Assembly (NCBI GenBank): GCA_964594365.1
Contig: CAZQMB010000001.1
Coordinates: 124,001-188,000, forward strand
Reading direction: 5' to 3'
Source of the DNA: CAIUSP01 sp964594365
GTDB taxonomy: Bacteria > Actinomycetota > Thermoleophilia > Solirubrobacterales > 70-9
Length of the DNA stretch: 64,000 nucleotides
Below are positions 34,211 to 42,591 of this stretch, piece after piece. Position numbers and translations under genes: made by a program. The notes under the pieces were generated by a model that saw only the letters and a list, made by a program, of their open reading frames with translations, ran no database searches and was not told where the DNA came from. Numbering within the stretch: the first letter of the stretch is position 1; each line of letters starts with the position of its first letter.

Positions 34211-35508
34211 TGTCCGCCCCCGCAGTTGCTGGGTGCCTGTCCCCCCGCTGCCTCGCGGGCTGCGTTGTACTCGGCGACCAGGCGATTGAACTCGTCCGCG
34301 CTCGCGGTGAACGAATGGGTGCCGCAGCCGTCCGGGTCCACGACGTAATAGAGGTAATCGACCTTTGCCGGTCGCGCCGCCGCTTGCATCGAGGCGAGAC
34401 CGGGGTTGCCTATCGGAGTGGGAGGAAGCCCCGCGTTCAACCGTGTGTTGTAAGGCGTATCCGTCTCGAGTTGATCGGAGGTGAGAGGCTCCGTGTAGCT
34501 GTCGTACTCGTAACGGGTAGTTGCGTCGATGCCCAGCGGTTCGCCGATACGGAGGCGGTTGTAGATGACCGCAGCCACCAAGGGGCGCTCCTTCGGAACG
34601 ACGACCTCACGGTCGATCATCGACGCGATTATCAAGATGTCGTACGGGGTCAGATTCTTCTTCTTCGCGTAGGCAAGGTCGACCTGATCCAGGTTCTGAC
34701 GGAAAGCATCTAGTTGCTGGAAGACCAGATCATCGACGCTCGCACCCGGCTCCAGCTCGTAGGTGGCCGGGAACAGGAAGCCCTCCAAGCTCGGCGGATC
34801 CTCCGCTCCGTACTTGGCAGGATCGAAGCCCTTGAAGGACTCAGTCGCCGCCGCGTAGTCGCCTTGGATGCCGACATCGGACACGATCGGCGCGACCTGT
34901 GATCGCGGTAACCCTTCGGGGATCGTGAGAGTGATCAAGCCATCCGCAGACTCACCCGTGAGGCGATCGATGGCCGTGCTGTAGCTCATCCCCGAAGCCA
35001 TCAGGTAGCGCCCGGGCAAGATCGATCCGCTCTCGCCAGATAGACGTAGCCTCAGCTGGAACAGCGACCCGCTCGAGATCACTCCCTCGTCGGAGAGGAT
35101 CTCGGCGACCTGAGATGCGTTTGCTCCGTCAGGCACCGTTACGACGATCCTGCCCTCCCCCTTGCCCTGGCCTGCAAAGGGCTGGAAGAGCGCGACCAGG
35201 AACCAGACGAGGAGGACGCCTGCAAAGAGGATCAGGCCGGCGAGGACTCTCCGGCGGGCGAATGCACCACGGCTGGGCCGTGCTGGCGCAGGCCTGCGAC
35301 GGCGAGGATCAGGAGGGCCTCCGCGCGGAACCCGGCCTCCGCTGGCGGACGGGCGAGCCGACGGACTCGGACGTGCCCGCCCATCTCGAGGCTTGGCCCG
35401 TCGGGTCCCTTCCGACCGTGGAGACCTCGACGGTCTCCCGCCGGAAGGACTCGACCTGCCCGGAGGCCGATCCCCTGGCTCGCGCGGTGGGCGCTCAGAC
35501 GTGGTCAT
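34207..35508 (-). CDS. mltG: Endolytic murein transglycosylase MltG (YceG-like)
   Basis: Membrane-anchored lytic transglycosylase that ends nascent glycan strands. The first ~85 residues are a cytosolic Arg/Pro/Ser-rich tail. One transmembrane helix follows (VLAGLILFAGVLLVWFLVALF), then a LysM-like region (TVPDGANASQVAEILSDEGVI). The catalytic YceG domain has IIASMIDREVVVPKERPLVAAVIYNRL in two adjoining short motifs (E in DREV) and SDQLETDTPYNTRLNAGLPPTPIGNPG. The disordered basic N-tail is common in actinobacteria. Order mltG-aroE after ruvX and alaS is conserved in Gram-positives. Confidence 0.94.
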   Translation of the reverse strand: MTTSERPPREPGDRPPGRSSPSGGRPSRSPRSEGTRRAKPRDGRARPSPSARPSASGGRVPRGGPPDPRRRRPAPARPSRGAFARRRVLAGLILFAGVLLVWFLVALFQPFAGQGKGEGRIVVTVPDGANASQVAEILSDEGVISSGSLFQLRLRLSGESGSILPGRYLMASGMSYSTAIDRLTGESADGLITLTIPEGLPRSQVAPIVSDVGIQGDYAAATESFKGFDPAKYGAEDPPSLEGFLFPATYELEPGASVDDLVFQQLDAFRQNLDQVDLAYAKKKNLTPYDILIIASMIDREVVVPKERPLVAAVIYNRLRIGEPLGIDATTRYEYDSYTEPLTSDQLETDTPYNTRLNAGLPPTPIGNPGLASMQAAARPAKVDYLYYVVDPDGCGTHSFTASADEFNRLVAEYNAAREAAGGQAPSNCGGGQ

Positions 35509-35948
35509 CCGCGACCACTCTCCCTCGATGCCAGCCAGCCTTCGAGCAGGTGGGCAGCGGCCAGCGAATCACGATCCGAGGTTGCACCCTCCCGTCCGCT
35601 CCGATCGGCCATCGCGGAAGTAAGACGCTCGTCGTAGACCTCGACAGGAACATCGAGGTGACGCTCGAGATCCTCTGAAAATGCGCGTGCGATGGCTGCT
35701 TGCTCGCCTTCCTCGCCGGAGAGATTCCTAGGTAGCCCGACGACCACCAACTCCACCTCGTGCTCCTCCACGAGTCCCCCGACCGTGGAGACCTCAGGCG
35801 AGATCGCTGCCAGGGGGGTGACCAGCACCCCGGTAGGGTCACTGATCGCGCAGCCGCACCTGACGGTGCCGTGGTCGAGGGCTAGAACTCGCACCCCTTG
35901 AGTCTTCCACCTCCCGTCGGGCGTCGCCTGCAGGTGCCGAACGGTCAC
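35505..35948 (-). CDS. ruvX: RuvX/YqgF family putative Holliday-junction resolvase
   Basis: RNase H-fold nuclease of the YqgF family, linked to pre-16S rRNA processing and junction resolution. The first acidic residue is in VLALDHGTVRCGCAISDPTG, the second in LVVVGLPRNLSGEEG, with VYDERLTSAMA and the late Asp/His region RDSLAAAHLLEGWL. GTG at 35948 overlaps the alaS stop (GTGA); a GTG at 35894 just before the conserved strand is an alternative. Its stop overlaps the mltG start by four bases, so alaS-ruvX-mltG-aroE is one coupled run. Confidence 0.93.
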   Translation of the reverse strand: MTVRHLQATPDGRWKTQGVRVLALDHGTVRCGCAISDPTGVLVTPLAAISPEVSTVGGLVEEHEVELVVVGLPRNLSGEEGEQAAIARAFSEDLERHLDVPVEVYDERLTSAMADRSGREGATSDRDSLAAAHLLEGWLASRESGRG

Positions 35949-38575
35949 GAGAGCTTCTGCTCGATGGCCGAGCGGGCTGCAGCCAGAGCCTTCGGTACTC
36001 CTTCGGGTGACTTTCCGCCAGCCTGCGCGGCGTTCTCACGCCCGCCACCCCCGCCACCGATGAAGCCAGCGCAGTCTCCGATCAGGTCCTTCGCCGAAAG
36101 ACCGGCCGAGATCGCCGCTTCGCCGAAGACTGCCGCAAGCGAGGCCTTCTCGCCGTCGGCTCCACCGAGTACCACCGCGGCATCCCCGGCCTTCTGACGA
36201 ATACGATCAGCCAGATCGAGTAGCTCCTTCGGGTTGCCGTTCGCCTCTGCGATCACGACCGGGGTTCCGCCGATTTGCTCGGCAGCCGCTGCCAACGAAT
36301 CGGCGATCTCGCTTGCCCGCTCGGAGTTCGCGCTCTCGGCCTGCTTCTCGAATTCAGCCAAGCGGTCGGCCACTTTCCTTGCCGAGCCGACGAGATCGTC
36401 TCCACCTCCACCGAGCAGATCTCTCGCACGGTCCATCTCCTCGCTCCTCTCCCGGTACCAGTCGACCGCAGCAGGCCCGGTCAACGCTTCGATCCTCCTC
36501 ACATTCGCTGCGGAAGAGGACTCGGAGGAGATCTTGAAGACCCCGATCTCTGCGGTGTTCGCTACGTGGGTCCCCCCGCAAAGCTCGCGGGAAACGTCCT
36601 CGACCTCGACCACGCGGACCCAGTCTCCGTACTTCTCACCGAACAGCGCCATCGCGCCGAGCTCCTCGGCAGCGGAGCGAGACATCTGGAGGGCGCGAAC
36701 CGGAAGGCTCTCGCTGATCCAACCCGTGACCCTCTCTTCGACCGCGGCCACATCCTCATCGCTGAGCGCCTGTGAGTGGGTGAAGTCGAAGCGCAGCTTG
36801 TCTGGTCGCACCGACGAGCCTGCTTGACGTACGTGATCACCGAGTCGTTCTCGGAGTGCCGCGTGCAGGAGATGGGTCGCCGTGTGATTGCGCATCGTCG
36901 CGTGACGGGTTGGTCTTGCCACCTCTACCTCTACCCGCGCCCCCGATGCGAGGCCACTGCCCGAACTCACCTCGACGCTCAGGGCCTGGTCGTCGCCCAG
37001 GCGGTAGACGTCCTGGACTACCGCCTCCCCCCCGTCCCACCTCACGACACCCGAGTCGGCTACCTGACCGCCTCCCTCGGCGTAGAAGGGACTCTGTTCG
37101 AGCTTTACGAGGAACCGGTCATCCTCGGCCTCGGCTGCGGTAATGCTCGTCTCGCCCTTGAGACGTTCGTATCCGACGAACTCGGTGGGGGCGACAGCGC
37201 GAGCGAAGTCCTGGACCCGACCGTGATGGTCCTCCGATCCGTGAGCCGTGGCTGTACCCATCCTCGCCCGGGCCCGCTGCTCGTCCATCAACTCCTCGAA
37301 TCCCTGATCATCCACCGACAAGCCGTCATCGGCGAGCAGTTCCTTGGTCAAGTCATAGGGAAACCCGTAGGTGTCGTGGAGCAGGAAGGCGTCGGAAGCG
37401 TCTACCCACGAGGTATTGGATTCCTTTGCCCGCTGGGCCATCTCCGCGAGGATCTGGCTGCCGCGATCCAAGGTCCTGCCGAAGGCTTCCTCCTCATCCG
37501 TCGCCCACCTCGAGATCTGATCGCGCTCGGCACCGATCTCGGGATACGCGGGGGCGAGAATCTCCACCGAGCGCTCGGTGAACTGTGCGAGAAACGGCGT
37601 TTCGAGTCCGATCGAGCGCCCCTGCTGGATGGCGCGCCGCATGATCCGCCGGAGGACGTAGCCCCGGTCCTCGTTCGATGGGACGACTCCGTCCGCGATC
37701 AGAGCTGCCGTTCCCCGCGAATGGTCGGCGAGGATGCGCATGGCCCGGGTCACCTCGAAGCTTTCGTCACGGCTCCTGCCGGAGAGATCCTCGGCCAGTT
37801 CGACGAGCGGGGCCAAGACATCGGTCTCGAAGACCGACGGCACACCCTGGAGGATCGCTGCCATCCGCTCGAGTCCCATCCCGGTGTCGATATTCCGCAT
37901 CGGCAACGGTGTGACCTTGCCGTCCTCACCCAAGTCGTAGCTCATGAACACGTGGTTCCAGTACTCGACGAAGCGATCGTTGTCGCCACCGGGGCGATCA
38001 TCCTCGGTGCCGAACTCGAGGCCACGGTCGAGGTACATCTCCGAGCAGGGACCACACGGGCCGGTCGGTCCTGCCTGCCAGAAGTTCTCGGATCTCGGCA
38101 GAAGGACGATCCGCTCGTCCGGGATCCCGACCTTCTTCCATACCTCGATCGCCTCCTCGTCAGGACCGAGACCCAATTCGTCGTCTCCCTCGAAGACGGT
38201 CACCCAGATCAGATCGGGGTCCAGCCCGAACCCATCTACCGACAGGTCCCATCCCCAGGGGATCGTCTCCTCCTTGAAGTAATCGCCGAAACTCCAGTTC
38301 CCGAGCATCTCGAAGAAGGTGCAGTGACGAGCGGTGTTACCCACCTCTTCTATGTCGGTCGTGCGGAAGCACCGTTGCACCGAACAGATGCGGCTGCTCG
38401 GAGGCTCCTCGCGCCCGAGGAAGTAAGGCTTGAACGGCTGCATCCCTGCGGTGGTGAGGAGTACCGAAGGATCGTAGGAGGAGGGGATCAGGGACGCGGA
38501 GGGCACGAGGAGATGCTCCCGTTCACGGAAATAGGAGAGATAGGTCTCCCGGATCTCTACCGAGCTCATCGCCAT
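35945..38575 (-). CDS. alaS: Alanyl-tRNA synthetase
   Basis: Charges tRNA-Ala and edits Ser/Gly mischarging. The class II catalytic core begins with EIRETYLSYFREREHLLVPS and DPSVLLTTAGMQPFKPYFLG. The editing domain has HTATHLLHAALRERLG and the zinc-type site CGGTHVANTAEIG. The C-terminal C-Ala domain shows the glycine-rich GFIGGGGGGRENAAQAGG tail. The full length is 876 residues. It is the first gene of the alaS-ruvX-mltG-aroE run. A 641-codon open frame on the opposite strand here is a shadow. Confidence 0.98.
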   Translation of the reverse strand: MAMSSVEIRETYLSYFREREHLLVPSASLIPSSYDPSVLLTTAGMQPFKPYFLGREEPPSSRICSVQRCFRTTDIEEVGNTARHCTFFEMLGNWSFGDYFKEETIPWGWDLSVDGFGLDPDLIWVTVFEGDDELGLGPDEEAIEVWKKVGIPDERIVLLPRSENFWQAGPTGPCGPCSEMYLDRGLEFGTEDDRPGGDNDRFVEYWNHVFMSYDLGEDGKVTPLPMRNIDTGMGLERMAAILQGVPSVFETDVLAPLVELAEDLSGRSRDESFEVTRAMRILADHSRGTAALIADGVVPSNEDRGYVLRRIMRRAIQQGRSIGLETPFLAQFTERSVEILAPAYPEIGAERDQISRWATDEEEAFGRTLDRGSQILAEMAQRAKESNTSWVDASDAFLLHDTYGFPYDLTKELLADDGLSVDDQGFEELMDEQRARARMGTATAHGSEDHHGRVQDFARAVAPTEFVGYERLKGETSITAAEAEDDRFLVKLEQSPFYAEGGGQVADSGVVRWDGGEAVVQDVYRLGDDQALSVEVSSGSGLASGARVEVEVARPTRHATMRNHTATHLLHAALRERLGDHVRQAGSSVRPDKLRFDFTHSQALSDEDVAAVEERVTGWISESLPVRALQMSRSAAEELGAMALFGEKYGDWVRVVEVEDVSRELCGGTHVANTAEIGVFKISSESSSAANVRRIEALTGPAAVDWYRERSEEMDRARDLLGGGGDDLVGSARKVADRLAEFEKQAESANSERASEIADSLAAAAEQIGGTPVVIAEANGNPKELLDLADRIRQKAGDAAVVLGGADGEKASLAAVFGEAAISAGLSAKDLIGDCAGFIGGGGGGRENAAQAGGKSPEGVPKALAAARSAIEQKLS

Positions 38576-38610
38576 GCGGACAGTCTAGGTTCGGGCCAAC
38601 CGGTAAGTCG

Positions 38611-40098
38611 CTACGAGGCGACGAACTCCGCGCCGTCCGGCTCCTGCGTGACGGCCGTCTCCTCGATCGTTCCCTGCCCCACCACGCTACCCCCCGAGTA
38701 GAGGGTTGCCGACTGGCCGGGCGCGACTCCCACAGCAGGCCCATCAAGAGACAGACGGAGCACTCCGGGCTCTGAGTGAGCCACGGCGACGCACGGGATC
38801 GGATCCTGGTGACTCCTCAAGCGAACTGAGTCGACCGATGCGAGCTCGCGGTACACGCGGTAATCGGACAGCACCATCTCGGTTCGCTCCAACGATGCCC
38901 TCGGTCCGATCACAACCCGGTTGGATGCGGCTTCGACCCCGAGGACGTACATCGGGGTACCGCCGCCGAGTCCGAGACCGCGGCGCTGGCCCACCGTGTA
39001 GCGGTGGTAGCCACGGTGGGTTCCGACCACCTCACCGTCGACGGTCACTATCTCTCCCGGCTCGTCCTCCAATCCGGCGTGTCGCCGCAAGAACTCGAGC
39101 TTTCCCTCACCCGCGAGGAAACAGAGGTCTTGGCTCTCGGGCTGTGCTGCAACGGGTAACCCGGCTTCCGTGGCGATCTCCCTGACCCGGGACTTCTCCA
39201 GATCTGCCAGCGGGAGTTCGAGGCGCTCTACGGAGTCCGGATCCAGCGCGGCGAGCATGTGGGTCTGATCCTTCTCGCGGTCGGTAGGTCGGGCCAGGAG
39301 CCTGCCCTCGCCGTCATCGACGATCCGGGCGTAGTGACCTGTGACGAGACGATCGGCACCCAGGCGGTCGGCCAACTCGATCATGGCGTCGATCCGCACC
39401 TCTCCATTGCACCGCACGCAGGGATTGGGGGTGCGACCGGATGCATAACCCTCGTTGAAGCTCGCCACCACCTTCGACGCGAACTCCTGACGAAGGTCGA
39501 GCGTGAAGTGCGGCATCCTCAACCGGTGAGCGAGTCGGCGCGCCCTCAAGACGGCCTCGGGCGAGCAGCAACTCCTCTCGCCGTCGTTGCGAGGATCCTG
39601 CCAGAGCTTCAAGGTGACGGCCAGCACCTCGGCACCACCGCGCGAGGCGAGAAGCGCCGCAACACCGGAGTCCACACCCCCGCTCAGTGCGACCAGCAGG
39701 CGATCCTGACCGGCGACCGGGGGAACCAGTCGCCTCCCAGAGCTCGCTGCCAGGGATAGCGCCCGGGAAAGCGCGTCGACTGCGAGCTCAGCGGCATGAT
39801 GATGGCTCGGCGCAAGGCCTCCCAGCAACTCGGTGACGTCTTCTTCGCCTATCCGCGCAACATCGAGCAGATCCGCTCCATCGACGGCTTCAGCGAGGGC
39901 AGCCAGGGCTGCGCGCGCGACTGCACAGCCCTCTGCCGCAGAGGTCACTCGGACCACCTTTCCATGCTCCACCACGATCGAGATCCGCAGGAGATCTCCG
40001 CACGGGGCCCCGCCCGCAACGCCCGAGAAGGAATCGGGAGGAGGATCACCCTCGCGGCTGGTGTCTGCCAGATAATGCTCTACCTGCAACCGGTTCAC
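38611..40098 (-). CDS. mnmA: IscU/NifU-like domain fused to tRNA 2-thiouridylase MnmA
   Basis: Residues ~1-115 align with IscU scaffold proteins: GAPCGDLL (C33, D35 matching IscU C37, D39) and AEGCAVARAA (C58 matching C63). At the IscU HC pair the sequence is SHHHAAELAVDAL, so H100 is kept but the sulfur-acceptor cysteine is H101. Residues ~130-495 are MnmA, which installs s2U34 in Lys, Glu and Gln tRNAs: PP-loop SGGVDS (139-144), catalytic C227 in TPNPCVRCN and C326 in SQDLCFL. The chain is continuous. No cysteine desulfurase gene is nearby. The start is GTG at 40098. Confidence 0.92.
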   Translation of the reverse strand: MNRLQVEHYLADTSREGDPPPDSFSGVAGGAPCGDLLRISIVVEHGKVVRVTSAAEGCAVARAALAALAEAVDGADLLDVARIGEEDVTELLGGLAPSHHHAAELAVDALSRALSLAASSGRRLVPPVAGQDRLLVALSGGVDSGVAALLASRGGAEVLAVTLKLWQDPRNDGERSCCSPEAVLRARRLAHRLRMPHFTLDLRQEFASKVVASFNEGYASGRTPNPCVRCNGEVRIDAMIELADRLGADRLVTGHYARIVDDGEGRLLARPTDREKDQTHMLAALDPDSVERLELPLADLEKSRVREIATEAGLPVAAQPESQDLCFLAGEGKLEFLRRHAGLEDEPGEIVTVDGEVVGTHRGYHRYTVGQRRGLGLGGGTPMYVLGVEAASNRVVIGPRASLERTEMVLSDYRVYRELASVDSVRLRSHQDPIPCVAVAHSEPGVLRLSLDGPAVGVAPGQSATLYSGGSVVGQGTIEETAVTQEPDGAEFVAS

Positions 40099-40130
40099 CT
40101 CACGCAGGATATTGACCCTGCGGAAGGTCC

Positions 40131-40784
40131 TCAGCCGGAATCCATGCGGAGTGGGAGTAGACGAATCACTCTTCCTGAGGACTCGGCCGCAATCAACCTG
40201 AGGGCCTGCCTGCCACTCACCGCGACCGTGGCTTTCCAGCCGTCTCCGGGAGAGTCGGGCTTCGCCAGCCGCACCAGAGGCACACCGCGCGCGACCACTT
40301 CGGTGCGTCCCCTGCCGAGGCCCGGCTGACCGGAGACCACCACGTCGACCGAGATTCCGCCACCCTCCCCGGCTGCGAGGGTCAGCGCCCCGGCACCCAC
40401 GACGCTGACCTCGACCGGCCTTCGACCGGAGTTCGAGGTCGCAGACCCATCGACCTCACCAGGCTGCTCGAGGAAGGCTTCTTGGAGGTAGGTGCCGGAA
40501 GGAATATCGATGGCAGCTCTGGCTCCGATCGCTTCGCCGGGATCATGCAGGGTCCCCGGTGGGATGAACACCACCGGTATCCGCCTCACCGCGATCTCCC
40601 GATAGAGAGTCTCGGCCGTGAAGAGTTGACCCTGCTCGATCCCGTCGATGACGACGGCTGATCCCCGCATGGGTCCGTAACCGGCCGTCACCTTCTGCTG
40701 CAGTCGCAATGCAATGACGACCGTGAACAGGATGCACACCCCGGCCGCGCCGAGCAGCAGCAGACCACGGCGACGCCTGTTCAC
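40131..40784 (-). CDS. SAF-domain protein, CpaB/RcpC-like
   Basis: 217 residues. An N-terminal anchor (RRRRGLLLLGAAGVCILFTVVIAL) is followed by a SAF/CpaB-type beta-clip domain (AVVIDGIEQGQLFTAETLYREIAVRRIP, then GARAAIDIPSGTYLQEAFL). CpaB proteins act in Flp/Tad pilus assembly on the outer face of the membrane, but no other pilus genes are in the window. The C-terminal part is beta-rich with no recognised motif. GTG at 40784 overlaps the histidine kinase stop (GTGA), tying it to the two-component pair. Confidence 0.72.
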   Translation of the reverse strand: MNRRRRGLLLLGAAGVCILFTVVIALRLQQKVTAGYGPMRGSAVVIDGIEQGQLFTAETLYREIAVRRIPVVFIPPGTLHDPGEAIGARAAIDIPSGTYLQEAFLEQPGEVDGSATSNSGRRPVEVSVVGAGALTLAAGEGGGISVDVVVSGQPGLGRGRTEVVARGVPLVRLAKPDSPGDGWKATVAVSGRQALRLIAAESSGRVIRLLPLRMDSG

Positions 40785-41458
40785 CCCGACCCGACCCGCG
40801 GCTCCGATAATGGGAGTTCCACCACGGCCTCGTACCCCTCAGAGCGCTGGCGTGACTCGAAGCGACCGCCGTGCTCCGCAACGAGATCCCGAACTATTCG
40901 CAGTCCATGACCTCCTCCCGATCGCGGTGGCCGGGCATGCGACCCTCGATCCGGACCGGGATGAGCGTTCCCCACAGAGACCCTCAGCGAGTGTCGGGTA
41001 CCACTTGCGCTTATCCAGACCGGCGGCCTTCCGTGGACGAGAGCGTTCTCGATCAAGTTGTCGAAGACGCTACGCAGGCGATCGGGATCTCCGACGACTA
41101 GATTGCTGGTCGCCCCCCAGCGGAGAAGAGGCTGCTCGACCGTGGGGCCGTGCCGCCTCAGTTCGAGACATCCCTCCACGATCTGGCGCAGATCGACCGG
41201 CAGTCGTCGAACGGGCGGTCTGCGGCTGTTGGCGGCCGCATCGAGCAGATCGAGGGCGGCCAACGATCTCTCGAGCGCAGCTTCCACCGGCGACCCTGCA
41301 CCGGCATCCGGAGCGACGAGGAAGGCCTGCTGAAGCGGCCGCCTCAACTCGTGGAGTCCCCGGTTCACCCGTTGCTTGAGTCTTCGGAGACCGTAGCCCC
41401 AGCTGAGCGCCAGACCTGTGGCCAGGATGGAGACGGAGACGGCCGCGATCAGGGCCAT
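40781..41458 (-). CDS. Minimal membrane-anchored sensor histidine kinase
   Basis: 225 residues. One N-terminal transmembrane helix (LIAAVSVSILATGLALSWGYGL) leads straight into the H-box HELRRPLQQAF, with phospho-acceptor H36. The ATPase domain has the N-box DNLIENALVHG, and the G-box GGGHGLRIVRDLVAEHGG. There is no periplasmic sensor domain and no HAMP, PAS or GAF domain. The response regulator gene ends directly before the ATG (TGA then ATG). The signal may come through a partner such as the adjacent SAF protein. Confidence 0.86.
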   Translation of the reverse strand: MALIAAVSVSILATGLALSWGYGLRRLKQRVNRGLHELRRPLQQAFLVAPDAGAGSPVEAALERSLAALDLLDAAANSRRPPVRRLPVDLRQIVEGCLELRRHGPTVEQPLLRWGATSNLVVGDPDRLRSVFDNLIENALVHGRPPVWISASGTRHSLRVSVGNAHPGPDRGSHARPPRSGGGHGLRIVRDLVAEHGGRFESRQRSEGYEAVVELPLSEPRVGSG

Positions 41459-42172
41459 TCAGCCACCGATCAGGCGGTAGCCCACGCCCCAACAGTTGAA
41501 CACGTAGCGGGCTCCATCGGGGTCGAGTTTCCGCCGGAGCCGGGAGGCATGAGAGTCGAGCGTGCGGGTTCGGCCCATCGATTGAAAGCCCCAGACGTCA
41601 CGCAGGAGCTCCTCCTTGGTGAATACCCGATTGGGCTCTGCCGCAAGGGCCACGAGGAGCGCGAACTCCTTATTGGCGAGATCAACCTCGCGCTCTCCGA
41701 CCTTGACCCTTCGGGTTACAGGATCGATTGCGAGTTCCCCGACCCGAAGCGGCCCAGATCTCGCTCCCGAGCGGCGGCGCAACAGGTTCGCGACCCGGCA
41801 GGCAAGCTCGGGGTAGTGGAATGGCTTGACCAGATAATCATCCGCGCCTTCCGAGAGCCCCCGAACCCGGTCGGTGTCGGAACTCCGTCCCGAGAGGACG
41901 ATCACAGGCAGGTCGGGGTCGAGCCTGTCGGTTGCCCCTTCTGCCGACCGGATCTGGCGCAGGACATCCATACCCGCGGCGTCAGGAAGCATCAGGTCGA
42001 GAAGGAGTAGATCGGGCGCGTTGTAACCGCACATCCGGAGCGCATCCGAGGCGCTCGGAGCAGGTAGCGCCTTGTAGCCATCGGCCGACAGGTGGTCGCA
42101 GAGGAGTTCCCGGGTCGGATCGTCATCCTCACAGACGACTACCGTCGCCAAGTCGAGAGTCTCGGGGAGCAT
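41459..42172 (-). CDS. OmpR/PhoB-family response regulator
   Basis: Two-domain transcription factor. The receiver domain has the acidic pocket VVVCEDDDPTRE, phospho-acceptor D59 in DLLLLDLMLPD, switch Ser in VIVLSGRSS and Lys in DDYLVKPFHY. The C-terminal winged helix has NKEFALLVALAAEPNRVFTKEELL and the recognition region SHASRLRRKLDPDG. It pairs with the histidine kinase gene immediately downstream. Targets are unknown; the linked DUF192 and SAF genes are natural candidates. Confidence 0.93.
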   Translation of the reverse strand: MLPETLDLATVVVCEDDDPTRELLCDHLSADGYKALPAPSASDALRMCGYNAPDLLLLDLMLPDAAGMDVLRQIRSAEGATDRLDPDLPVIVLSGRSSDTDRVRGLSEGADDYLVKPFHYPELACRVANLLRRRSGARSGPLRVGELAIDPVTRRVKVGEREVDLANKEFALLVALAAEPNRVFTKEELLRDVWGFQSMGRTRTLDSHASRLRRKLDPDGARYVFNCWGVGYRLIGG

Positions 42173-42178
42173 GACCGC

Positions 42179-42532
42179 TCAAGTCCCTTGCTGCAGAAGC
42201 TCTCCCCCTCGTCCGGAGGGAACCTCGAGGACGGCCCACGCCCCACGCTGGCTCAGGAGCCGCCGAGGACATACGTCTCGCACCTCCCGTAACGGCCTGA
42301 GAGAACGGTCACAGAAGGTGATGTCGAGATCGAACCTCATCCCGAAGGTGTGCACAGCCGAGCAGCGAGGGATCAAGAGTCCGCTGCCTGCATCGACCCG
42401 ATCCAGAAGCGCCAGTCCCAACAGCCTGCTCGTCGCTGTGTTCGCGAGAGGGATATGCAACCCGCAAACCTCCAGGATCGGCAGGCGACTGAAGCGGCGG
42501 CATTCGGTCTCGGAAAAAGAAAGCGGGCCCAC
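42179..42532 (-). CDS. DUF192 family protein
   Basis: Small beta-rich DUF192 protein. Recognisable are RLLGLALLD, GLLIPRCSAVHTFGMRFDLDI (the family core), and the C-terminal ending AWAVLEVPSG. The function of DUF192 is unknown. The open frame starts with GTG at 42532, but this lies inside the terminator of the upstream gene, so the real start is probably later, for example a TTG near codon 24; no in-frame ATG precedes the core. It ends six bases before the response-regulator gene and appears to head the DUF192-RR-HK-SAF unit. Confidence 0.7.
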   Translation of the reverse strand: MGPLSFSETECRRFSRLPILEVCGLHIPLANTATSRLLGLALLDRVDAGSGLLIPRCSAVHTFGMRFDLDITFCDRSLRPLREVRDVCPRRLLSQRGAWAVLEVPSGRGGELLQQGT

Positions 42533-42553
42533 TCCTTACCGGAGGGACCCGCT
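42513..42553 (-). terminator. Intrinsic terminator of the orphan binding-protein gene
   Basis: On the minus strand a hairpin with arms AGCGGG/CCCGCT (42522-42527 and 42548-42553) and an interrupted inner stem (CTCC/GGAG) is followed by TTTCTTTTT. It lies about 40 bases after the stop of the binding-protein gene and ends that transcript. It also means the DUF192-RR-HK genes need their own promoter or readthrough. Confidence 0.85.
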
Positions 42554-42591
42554 CTGAAATCTCGCCCCGCTTCAGGGCCCTCGAGAGACCC

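Noticed and set aside
36776..38701. 641-codon open frame on the plus strand
   Set aside because: It lies entirely antisense to alaS, whose product matches its family from end to end. Long antisense frames are expected at this GC content, and the translation has no domain-like pattern.
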